Shown one piece after another: positions 1 to 5,239 of a stretch of 6,132 nt of DNA. Position 1 is the first letter of the stretch. Each line of letters starts with the position of its first letter. A program made the translations under genes and the position numbers. This stretch comes from Clostridia bacterium (GTDB taxonomy: Bacteria; Bacillota; Clostridia; Christensenellales; Aristaeellaceae): contig JAUNBY010000199.1 of the NCBI GenBank assembly GCA_030526935.1, positions 1-6,132 on the forward strand. Direction: 5' to 3'. Under the pieces are notes generated by a model that saw only the letters and a program-made list of their open reading frames with translations, was not told the origin of the DNA and made no database searches.

Positions 1-17
1 GCGAGTGATGCTATCAT
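1..17 (-). CDS. Start of a minus-strand gene, product unknown (partial)
   Basis: An ATG at 17-15 is preceded at 5 bases by a strong GGAGG (27-23) and opens a frame reading M-I-A-S-L before the window ends. It lies just downstream of the terminator that closes the valS operon, has the same orientation as that operon, and would be the next transcription unit. Five residues are too few to suggest a function. On the opposite strand, frame 1 is also open from base 1 to a TGA at 40-42 and could be the tail of a plus-strand gene. I prefer the minus-strand start because of the ribosome binding site. Confidence 0.4.
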
Positions 18-92
18 AATCTCCTCCGGTTTGTCGTATTGATGGTTGATATGAAAGAAGCTTCGCGTCGTTCCCGGAACCAGCAGCGCGGC

Positions 93-137
93 AAAAACTA
101 AAATGGCGCCGTCAGCGGATGACCCGCAAACGGCGCC
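93..137 (-). terminator. Rho-independent terminator of the valS operon
   Basis: Read on the minus strand, an 8-bp arm GGCGCCGT (137-130) pairs with ACGGCGCC (112-105). A second small stem, GCGG with CCGC, sits inside the loop. The hairpin is followed directly by a T-rich tract, ATTTTAGTTTTT (104-93). The T tract lies only on the minus-strand side, so the terminator is directional. It follows the stop codon of the NimA-like gene by 16 bases and marks the end of the operon. Confidence 0.9.
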
Positions 138-153
138 GCTTCATAGCTAGGCG

Positions 154-618
154 TTAATTCTTGAGCGCCATAGATTCCTTGCCCGTCATGTGCTCTATCG
201 TCATTTCGAGCATCGCGACCGCGCTTAAGTCGTTGAGGCACGAAGGCCTCGACGGTATAAACCTGTCGCTCAGTTCCTCGATGGCTTGCCTTTTTTCGGC
301 TTCATCGGTCAAAACGCGAACGCGGCCAAAGGCTATGACGCTTCTGTAATGCGTGGTGACTTTTTCCGGCGCGAGCTTTTCAAAATCAACCACGCAGAAA
401 GACGCCTTGTCGCAGCGCTCTATGGCGTCGAGTTTATGCCCCTGTACGGCGCAGTGAAAAAGCAGCTTTCCGCCTGAATACGCGTAATTGAGCGGAACGG
501 CGTAGGGATAGCCGTCGTCGCCCGACAGGGCGAGGACACCGCTCGCGCCATTTTCCAGAACCTTCGAGCACTCGCCGGGCGTCATCATTTGTCTGGTGCG
601 CCTCATCTGTCTGAACAT
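154..618 (-). CDS. NimA-like / pyridoxamine 5'-phosphate oxidase family flavin-binding protein
   Basis: This 154-residue protein belongs to the split-barrel flavin-binding superfamily that includes NimA (5-nitroimidazole reductase) and pyridoxamine-phosphate-oxidase-like proteins. It is probably a cytoplasmic FMN-dependent oxidoreductase. Family features are an N-terminal RRTRQ (6-10), GVLALSGDDGYPYAVPLNYAY (27-47), the FHCAVQGHKLDAI block (54-66), HYRSVIAFGRVRVL (90-103) and a C-terminal TGKES (145-149). His55 appears to align with the His71 described as catalytic in Deinococcus NimA; this alignment is from memory. The start at 618 is supported by GAGGAG (630-625) with a 6-base spacer. It is the last gene of the valS operon, 16 bases after the AllA-like gene and directly before the terminator. 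The length is normal and it looks intact. Whether it reduces nitroimidazoles cannot be decided from sequence; many Clostridia homologues have no known substrate. Confidence 0.85.
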   Translation of the reverse strand: MFRQMRRTRQMMTPGECSKVLENGASGVLALSGDDGYPYAVPLNYAYSGGKLLFHCAVQGHKLDAIERCDKASFCVVDFEKLAPEKVTTHYRSVIAFGRVRVLTDEAEKRQAIEELSDRFIPSRPSCLNDLSAVAMLEMTIEHMTGKESMALKN

Positions 619-634
619 ACGCTACTCCTCGCGC

Positions 635-1129
635 TTACAGCACTATCTCGATTTGCTCTTCCTCGGGATAGTCGCACACATAGCAGTCGTTCGCGTATAC
701 GCGCTCGGGCAAAACTATCAAAACGTGCAATTCGTCTATGTGTACGGGAAGCGGAGCCAGATGCCACACGCCCGTATTGAGCTTTACCATAGTGCCCCTG
801 GGGACTATAAACGCCTCGGTCTTATCGGGGGTGATGTTATGGTTCGAGGGCGGGGCGACGTGGATTATCATGTCGTCGTCGAGGGGGAGTATGCCCTCGC
901 CGGTGTAGTTGTGGTATTCAGCTTTGGAGACTATCATCTTTTCGGGCTTCTTGACCGTGAGCGGCGAAAAGGCGATCTGGGCGCAATCGACGGCGAGAGT
1001 TACGTGATCCGGGTAAAACGAGCTGTCCGCGCCCGCAAAGCAGTTCCCCTCGGGGGCGAGTATGCTTGCGAAGCTTCCGTAGGGCTTGAACGCATAGGCG
1101 TTTATGGGTTGGGCTTTGATCTTTCTCAT
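635..1129 (-). CDS. AllA-like cupin protein (ureidoglycolate lyase family)
   Basis: This 164-residue protein resembles ureidoglycolate lyase AllA, a small cupin-fold enzyme that splits ureidoglycolate into glyoxylate and urea in allantoin degradation. The resemblance spans the length: an N-terminal 'P-I-x(2)-Y-A-F-x-P-Y-G' (8-18), a central AFIVPRGTMVKLNTGVWH (106-123) comparable to the AllA segment ending NVWHHPL, and a C-terminal NDCYVCDYPEEEQIEI (147-162) comparable to AllA's DNCDVESIPEQEL. The YHR found before NVWH in the E. coli enzyme is absent (here KLNTG), so the substrate may differ. No other allantoin or purine catabolism gene is visible; the neighbours are a sirtuin and a flavoprotein. 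The start at 1129 has an ideal AGGAGG (1140-1135) with a 5-base spacer, 25 bases after the sir2 stop. The family call is fairly secure, the reaction is not. Confidence 0.8.
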   Translation of the reverse strand: MRKIKAQPINAYAFKPYGSFASILAPEGNCFAGADSSFYPDHVTLAVDCAQIAFSPLTVKKPEKMIVSKAEYHNYTGEGILPLDDDMIIHVAPPSNHNITPDKTEAFIVPRGTMVKLNTGVWHLAPLPVHIDELHVLIVLPERVYANDCYVCDYPEEEQIEIVL

Positions 1130-1154
1130 GGTGACCTCCTGTATTATAATAATC

Positions 1155-1868
1155 TCATTCGACCTTTATGCCGGACAGCACCTTTCCTACGCTGTCGTGT
1201 ATGACGAGCGTGGCTTTGCCGTCCATGGGGGTTGCGTCGCGGTTTATAAGCACCAGATCGCAGCCGTGGAACAGGTCTACGTATCCCGCGGCGGGGTAGA
1301 CCTGCAGGCTCGTTCCCGCGATTATGAGCACGTCCGCCTGTGATATTACGCGCATCGCCCCGCGCGTCGTGGGGGCGTCAAGCCCTTCCTCGTAAAGGAC
1401 CACGTCGGGTTTTACCACGCCCTTGCACTCGCAGCGGGGTATGCCCTCGCTTTCGAGTATGAATTTAGCGTCGTAAAATTTGCCGCAATCCATGCAGTAA
1501 TTTCTGTGAACGCTTCCGTGAAGCTCGAAGATGAGCTTGTTGCCCGCTTTCTGGTGAAGCCCGTCTATGTTCTGGGTGACAATTCCCGCCAGCTTGCCGC
1601 GCTTTTCAAGCTCGTAGAGCTTTTTATGGGCGGCGTTGGGCTGGGCGTCGAGGGCAAGCATCTTATCGCGGTAGAACCTGTAGAACTCGACCGGATGCAG
1701 ATCGAAGAACGTCCGTCTCAGTATCACCTCCGGGGGATAGTCGTATTTCTGGCGATAAAGCCCGTCCTCGCTCCTGAAATCGGGTATGCCGCTTTCGGTT
1801 GACACGCCCGCGCCGCCGAAAAAGACTATCCTTTTGCCCTCGTCGATTATCTGTTGAAGATCGCGCAT
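1155..1868 (-). CDS. cobB: Sir2-family NAD-dependent protein deacylase (CobB-type sirtuin)
   Basis: This 237-residue, full-length bacterial sirtuin removes acyl groups from protein lysines, consuming NAD+ and producing nicotinamide and O-acyl-ADP-ribose. All family signatures are present: GAGVSTESGIPDFRS (19-33) for NAD binding, TQNIDGLH (98-105), the catalytic His117 in FELHG, zinc ligands C125-x2-C128 and C146-x-C148, the substrate-strand segment KPDVVLYEE (153-161), GTSLQVYPAAG (185-195) and the late NAD contact INRD (208-211). It has no long N-terminal extension. The Ala-x-Tyr-x2-Arg signature of desuccinylases is not evident: R66 and Y63 occur within FYRFYRDK (62-69), so acyl preference is left open. 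The ATG at 1868 lies 10 bases after the valS stop, and its GAGG overlaps that stop, which suggests translational coupling to valS. It should follow the valine T-box control of the operon. Bacterial sirtuins often act on acyl-CoA synthetases and other metabolic enzymes; the target here is unknown. Confidence 0.95.
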   Translation of the reverse strand: MRDLQQIIDEGKRIVFFGGAGVSTESGIPDFRSEDGLYRQKYDYPPEVILRRTFFDLHPVEFYRFYRDKMLALDAQPNAAHKKLYELEKRGKLAGIVTQNIDGLHQKAGNKLIFELHGSVHRNYCMDCGKFYDAKFILESEGIPRCECKGVVKPDVVLYEEGLDAPTTRGAMRVISQADVLIIAGTSLQVYPAAGYVDLFHGCDLVLINRDATPMDGKATLVIHDSVGKVLSGIKVE

Positions 1869-1878
1869 GACTGTTACC

Positions 1879-4503
1879 TCACTTCGTAAGCTCGGCTATG
1901 CGGTCGATTATCGACCTTAGAACCTGCTCGTTGCTCTCAAGCTTCTGCCTTTCCTTTTCGATGAGCGCTTGGGGAGCTTTCGAGGTAAAGCCGGGGTTTG
2001 AAAGCATTCCATTCGCGCGCTTTATCTCGCCTTCGACGTTTTGCCTGTTCTTTTCAAGCCTCGCGAGTTCCTTGTCTATGTCGATAAGCTCGCCCAGCGG
2101 CACGAACAGATCGCACGACTTCGCGGCCTGAGAAGCGCTCTTATCAGGATCGGGCTGATCCTTATCCATTATTATGACATCGGACGCGTAGCACAGGCGC
2201 TGGAAGTATCCGGTCGAATCCCTCAAAGCGTCCGCCCAGTCCCCGTGGGGGCGCAGCAGCAGAGACGCGCGCTTTCCGGGCTGCACGTTCATCTCGCTTC
2301 GGAGGTTTCTCACCGCGCGAATGACCTCCATCACGCCCTCCATGCGGTTGGCGTCTTCGGGGAAGGAAAGCTCTTCGCGCACCACAGGCCAGGGCTTTAT
2401 CATTATGGAATCACTAGAGCCGGGAAGCTGCCTGTACACCTCGTCGGTAATGAAGGGCATGAAGGGATGAAGCAGCTTCAATATGTCGAGAAGCACGCTG
2501 TAAAGTACGCTTCTAGATATCTCCTTATCCTCCGCGTCCTCGGAATTGAGGCGTCGCTTTGTGAACTCAATGTACCAGTCGCAATACATGCTCCACGCGA
2601 AATCGTAGATTCTTGTAGAGGCGAGGCCAAACTCGCACTGTTCGAGGTTCGAGGATATGTCGGCTATGGCTTCGTTCAGCCGGGTCAGTATCCACCTGTC
2701 CGCCCTGTCGAGTTTTTCAGGGGAGATTTCGCTCAAATCGCGGGGCTTTCCATCCAAGTTCATTAAAACGAACCGCGCGGCGTTCCAAATCTTGTTTGCG
2801 AAATTGCGGAATGATTCTATCTTGTCCTCCGACAGCCTTACGTCGCTTCCGGGGGATACGCCCATCGCCAGCGAGAATCTGAGCGCGTCGCAGCCGTATT
2901 TGTCGATCATCTCGAGGGGGTCTATTCCGTTTCCGAGGGACTTGCTCATCTTGCGCCCCTGAGAGTCGCGAACGAGGCCGTGAAGAACAACTGTGTCGAA
3001 GGGGAGCTTTCCGGTCTGCTCGAGTCCTGAGAATATCATCCTCGCGTCCCAGAAGAATATTATATCGTAGCCCGACGACATTATGGAAGTCGGGTAGAAA
3101 TATTTAAAGTCCTCGGTTTCCTCGGGCCAGCCGAGCGTTGAGAACGGCCACAGCGCCGACGAGAACCATGTGTCCAGCACGTCCTCGTCCTGGCGCATGG
3201 CGCTTGCGCACTTGGGGCAGCGCTCCGGTGCGGTACGCGAAACGACCATCTCGCCGCAATTGTCGCAGTAATAGGCGGGTATCCTGTGTCCCCACCAGAG
3301 CTGGCGGGATATGCACCAGTCGCGGATGTTGTCCATCCAGTTGAGGTAGGTCTTTGTGAAGCGCTCGGGGATGAACTTCAGTTCGCCGCTTCTGGCGGCG
3401 TCGGCGGCGGGCTTGGCGAGGGGAGCCATTTTGACGAACCACTGAGTCGATATGAGCGGTTCCACCGTGTCGTGGCAGCGATAGCAAGAGCCGACGTTGT
3501 GCGAAAGATCCTCGGTCTTGACTAAAAGCCCCTCGGCCTCAAGCTGTTCGAGCACGGCTTTTCGGCATTCCTCGCGCGTCATGCCCTTGAAGCGGCCGGC
3601 GTTTTCGTTCATTATTCCGTCCTCGCCTATGACGCAGAGTATAGGCAGGTCGTGGCGCGAGGCGACTTCGAAGTCGTTGGGATCGTGCGCCGGGGTCATC
3701 TTGACCGCGCCCGTTCCGAATTCCATCTCGACATAATCGTCGGCGACGACGGGTATTTCGCGGTTCATTATGGGAAGCGTGACGCTCTTGCCGACGAGCG
3801 CGGTATAGCGCTCGTCCTTGGGATTGACGGCCACGCCGGTATCGCCCAGCATGGTTTCGGGGCGCGTCGTCGCGACGACGACGTCGCCGTCCTTTCCGGG
3901 ATAGCGTATGTACCACAATTTGGACGCCTGCTCCTCGTACTCGACCTCGGCGTCGGAAAGCGCGGTGCGGCAGCGGGGGCACCAGTTTATTATACGGTTG
4001 CCGCGATAAATAAGCCCCTTTTCATAAAGCCTTACGAATACCTCGACCACGGCGCGGTTGAGACCCTCGTCCATGGTGAACCTCTCGCGCGTCCAGTCGC
4101 AGCTCGCGCCCAAACGCCTTTGCTGCAAAACAATGCGCCTGCCGTATTCGTCGCGCCACTTCCACGCCCTTTCGAGGAACGCTTCGCGGCCTATATCCTG
4201 CTTTGAAAGACCATCCTGCTTAAGCGCGTCTATGATCTTCACCTCGGTTGCGATGGAGGCGTGGTCGGTTCCGGGAAGCCAAAGCGTGGGGTCGCCCTTC
4301 ATCCTGTGGTAGCGGGCGAGTATGTCCTGGGGGAGCGTGTCCAGCGCGTGCCCCATGTGAAGCTGCCCCGTGATGTTCGGCGGCGGCATCATTATTACGA
4401 AGGGCTTTTTGCCCTCCTCGCGTTCGGGCGTAAAATAGCCCTTTGACTCCCAGTCCTCGTACAGCCTTTTTTCAACGTCCTTTGGTGAAAATACCTTTTC
4501 CAT
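1879..4503 (-). CDS. valS: Valyl-tRNA synthetase
   Basis: This 874-residue class Ia synthetase charges tRNA-Val with valine and edits mischarged threonine. Domains in order are: the catalytic Rossmann fold with PPPNITGQLHMGH (40-52, HIGH-type motif HMGH at 49-52); a first zinc pair C175/C178; the CP1 editing domain with TTRPETMLGDTG (212-223) and GTGAVKMTPAHDPNDFE (263-279); further Cys pairs C340/C343, C413/C416 and C429/C432; the KMSKS loop at 518-522 in GRKMSKSLGNGIDP; an anticodon-binding helical domain at about 600-740; and a C-terminal coiled-coil tRNA arm (about 803-874). Length and motifs are typical of Bacillota ValS, with no defect seen. The ATG at 4503 has GGGGAGA (4515-4509) directly after the upstream gene's stop; an out-of-frame ATG at 4507 is ignored. 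The GUC-specifier T-box upstream independently confirms valine specificity. Confidence 0.98.
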   Translation of the reverse strand: MEKVFSPKDVEKRLYEDWESKGYFTPEREEGKKPFVIMMPPPNITGQLHMGHALDTLPQDILARYHRMKGDPTLWLPGTDHASIATEVKIIDALKQDGLSKQDIGREAFLERAWKWRDEYGRRIVLQQRRLGASCDWTRERFTMDEGLNRAVVEVFVRLYEKGLIYRGNRIINWCPRCRTALSDAEVEYEEQASKLWYIRYPGKDGDVVVATTRPETMLGDTGVAVNPKDERYTALVGKSVTLPIMNREIPVVADDYVEMEFGTGAVKMTPAHDPNDFEVASRHDLPILCVIGEDGIMNENAGRFKGMTREECRKAVLEQLEAEGLLVKTEDLSHNVGSCYRCHDTVEPLISTQWFVKMAPLAKPAADAARSGELKFIPERFTKTYLNWMDNIRDWCISRQLWWGHRIPAYYCDNCGEMVVSRTAPERCPKCASAMRQDEDVLDTWFSSALWPFSTLGWPEETEDFKYFYPTSIMSSGYDIIFFWDARMIFSGLEQTGKLPFDTVVLHGLVRDSQGRKMSKSLGNGIDPLEMIDKYGCDALRFSLAMGVSPGSDVRLSEDKIESFRNFANKIWNAARFVLMNLDGKPRDLSEISPEKLDRADRWILTRLNEAIADISSNLEQCEFGLASTRIYDFAWSMYCDWYIEFTKRRLNSEDAEDKEISRSVLYSVLLDILKLLHPFMPFITDEVYRQLPGSSDSIMIKPWPVVREELSFPEDANRMEGVMEVIRAVRNLRSEMNVQPGKRASLLLRPHGDWADALRDSTGYFQRLCYASDVIIMDKDQPDPDKSASQAAKSCDLFVPLGELIDIDKELARLEKNRQNVEGEIKRANGMLSNPGFTSKAPQALIEKERQKLESNEQVLRSIIDRIAELTK

Positions 4504-4515
4504 ACATATCTCCCC

Positions 4516-4716
4516 TTAAATTATCTTCATACTCATGAGCGCGCCCAGCACGGTTATGGCGATCCCCGTCAATCTCGCGGGCAGCTCGAATTTTCGAAGC
4601 GCCATGGGAACCAGCACGTACACCGCGACGCCGATTACCGTAACCGCCAATCCCGCGACGCTTACGCGGCTCAAGTCCGTCGGGTCGCCGGAAATAACGC
4701 TGTTAAGCCAATCCAT
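4516..4716 (-). CDS. Small two-helix membrane protein of unknown function, between the T-box and valS
   Basis: This 66-residue protein is not recognised. It has a polar N-terminus (MDWLNSVISGDPTDLSR), a first hydrophobic helix at about residues 18-40 (SVAGLAVTVIGVAVYVLVPMAL), a short basic linker RKFELPAR (41-48) and a second helix at about 49-65 (LTGIAITVLGALMSMKI). Two antiparallel helices with a cytoplasmic basic loop would be the expected topology. I chose the ATG at 4716 because GGGAGG (4727-4722) stands 5 bases before it. An in-frame ATG at 4734 would add MRREVY but has no ribosome binding site and directly follows the terminator U-tract. It is the first gene after the valine T-box, and its stop is 12 bases before valS, whose ribosome binding site begins right after that stop. 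It should therefore be induced by valine starvation. No transporter or enzyme motif is visible. Confidence 0.75.
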   Translation of the reverse strand: MDWLNSVISGDPTDLSRVSVAGLAVTVIGVAVYVLVPMALRKFELPARLTGIAITVLGALMSMKII

Positions 4717-4721
4717 ATATA

Positions 4722-4727
4722 CCTCCC
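4722..4727 (-). promoter_or_regulatory. Ribosome binding site that fixes the start of the small membrane protein
   Basis: GGGAGG read on the minus strand lies 5 bases before the ATG at 4716 and downstream of the alternative in-frame ATG at 4734. It therefore supports the shorter 66-residue product. Confidence 0.8.
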
Positions 4728-4735
4728 GCCTCATT

Positions 4736-4770
4736 AAAAACAGAGACCCGCCCCGTTAAGGGCGAATCTC
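4736..4770 (-). terminator. T-box intrinsic terminator
   Basis: On the minus strand GAGAUUCGCCC (4770-4760) pairs with GGGCGGGUCUC (4753-4743), giving an 11-bp stem with two G-U pairs around a short loop. UG and five U residues follow (4740-4736). Its 5' arm overlaps the 3' half of the antiterminator (4757-4787), so the two folds exclude each other, as expected for T-box attenuation. Confidence 0.93.
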
Positions 4771-4787
4771 TTCGCGGTACCACCTTA
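4757..4787 (-). promoter_or_regulatory. T-box antiterminator
   Basis: Helix A1 pairs UAAGG (4787-4783) with CCUUA (4761-4757). The seven-base bulge UGGUACC (4782-4776) binds the tRNA 3' end. Helix A2 pairs GCGAA (4775-4771) with UUCGC (4766-4762) around a GAGA tetraloop. All ten pairs are Watson-Crick, and the 3' half is shared with the terminator. Confidence 0.9.
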
Positions 4788-4870
4788 TTCGCGGATAAAC
4801 TCCGCCTCTGCGCGCTATATGGGGCGCTCCCCGCCGGACTACATCCCTTCGCCCGGACAGCCTCAAAAGC

Positions 4871-4873
4871 GAC
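4871..4873 (-). promoter_or_regulatory. T-box specifier codon GUC (valine)
   Basis: Within GCGAAGGUCGCUUUUGAG on the minus strand, the triplet in the position of the glyQS GGC specifier is GUC. This would be read by tRNA-Val with anticodon GAC and agrees with the valS gene downstream. Confidence 0.85.
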
Positions 4874-4989
4874 CTTCGCCGTTTTCCTCGCGGCGGTCTT
4901 TCAGCTATAAACCGCCTCTCTTTGGGGAGGGTGACGACTACTCCTCTTTCTCATCGGCATTATCAATGCCATATGGCACAAACAAATTC

Positions 4990-5018
4990 ATTATAAACGC
5001 TACGCACCGAAAAATCAA
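4990..5018 (-). promoter_or_regulatory. Sigma-A-like promoter of the valS operon
   Basis: On the minus strand the -35 box TTGATT (5018-5013) and a perfect -10 box TATAAT (4995-4990) are separated by 17 bases. Transcription should begin near 4983, about 25 bases before T-box stem I. A short dyad, CAACT-TTC-AGTTG (5016-5028), overlaps the -35 box; whether it is an operator is unknown. Confidence 0.85.
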
Positions 5019-5078
5019 CTTTCAGTTGTTAAGGTGAGGTTTAGAAGTATTTAAGGGTTATCCGTTTACACATCTTTA

Positions 5079-5098
5079 GCGGAAATATTATCTTCCGC
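5079..5098. repeat. Inverted repeat between the divergent promoters
   Basis: GCGGAA (5079-5084) and TTCCGC (5093-5098) form perfect 6-base arms around an 8-base AT-rich centre. No T tract follows on either side within a useful distance, so it is not a convincing terminator. It lies in the intergenic region (4984-5239), about 80 bases upstream of the valS -10 box and about 100 bases upstream of the kinase -10 box. A regulator binding site is possible. The rest of the region is AT-rich and shows no gene. Confidence 0.45.
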
Positions 5099-5175
5099 GG
5101 CGATGAAGGGCGTGATATGCGTTTTTTGAGAAATACTACAAGAATATATGGTTCTAAGTATATATATATTTGCGG

Positions 5176-5204
5176 TTGCGTTTACAAGAGTTTTGATGTA
5201 TAAT
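5176..5204 (+). promoter_or_regulatory. Promoter of the ROK kinase gene
   Basis: The -35 candidate TTGCGT (5176-5181) and the perfect -10 box TATAAT (5199-5204) are 17 bases apart. An AT-rich stretch with alternating TA (about 5158-5170), which may act as an UP element, lies just upstream of the -35. Transcription would begin near 5211, leaving a short leader before GGAGG (5229-5233). Confidence 0.7.
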
Positions 5205-5239
5205 CAATATTAACGATTAGAATTACCCGGAGGGATGGT

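Larger units (their letters stand above)
4743..4960 (-). promoter_or_regulatory. T-box leader (tRNA-Val-sensing riboswitch)
   Basis: The T-box sequence AAGGUGGUACCGCG lies at 4786-4773. Stem I starts near 4955 with GAUGAGAAAGAGGAGUAGUC. Its upper arm can pair CGUC with GGCG and CCUC with GAGG, and it carries AGAGAGG and a distal hairpin GGCGGU/ACCGCC that corresponds to the tRNA-elbow-binding part. The specifier in GAAGGUCGCUUUUGAG aligns with the GGC of the B. subtilis glyQS leader (compared from memory) and reads GUC, valine, at 4873-4871. A stem III-like hairpin GCGGA/UCCGC is at 4805-4791. The U in the UGGU bulge fits an A discriminator base on tRNA-Val. In uncharged tRNA-Val the free 3' end should stabilise the antiterminator and allow transcription of the operon. 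The 5' boundary is approximate. Confidence 0.95.

Noticed and set aside
1..42. Tail of a plus-strand gene ending at the TGA at 40-42
   Set aside because: Only 13 codons are visible with no recognisable motif, and the opposite strand has a strong ribosome binding site plus ATG in the same place; it remains an alternative.
1143..1148. A TATAAT read on the minus strand between sir2 and the AllA-like gene, suggesting an internal promoter
   Set aside because: At 17 bases upstream the hexamer is GCATAA, a poor -35 box. An AT-rich 25-base gap can produce this by chance, so it is not annotated.
596..1204. A 202-codon open frame on the plus strand over the AllA-like gene
   Set aside because: The opposite strand encodes a recognisable AllA-like protein with an ideal ribosome binding site; the plus-strand frame has no family resemblance and runs across gene boundaries.
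2041..2766. A 241-codon open frame on the plus strand, antisense to valS
   Set aside because: It lies entirely inside valS, has no ribosome binding site of note and shows a composition typical of a shadow frame produced by codon bias.
5056..5072. A cre-like half site (TGTAAACGGATAAC on the minus strand) that might bind CcpA
   Set aside because: The left half fits the cre consensus but the right half misses the conserved C and the symmetry; its position is far from both promoters.
5122..5127. A run of six T as part of a possible plus-strand terminator
   Set aside because: No stable hairpin lies directly before it; the 5079-5098 inverted repeat is more than 20 bases away.
5158..5170. A short alternating TA stretch that might be a microsatellite or origin-like element
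   Set aside because: It is only about 11 bases, with no iterons or DnaA boxes around it, and is better explained as an AT-rich element upstream of the kinase promoter.
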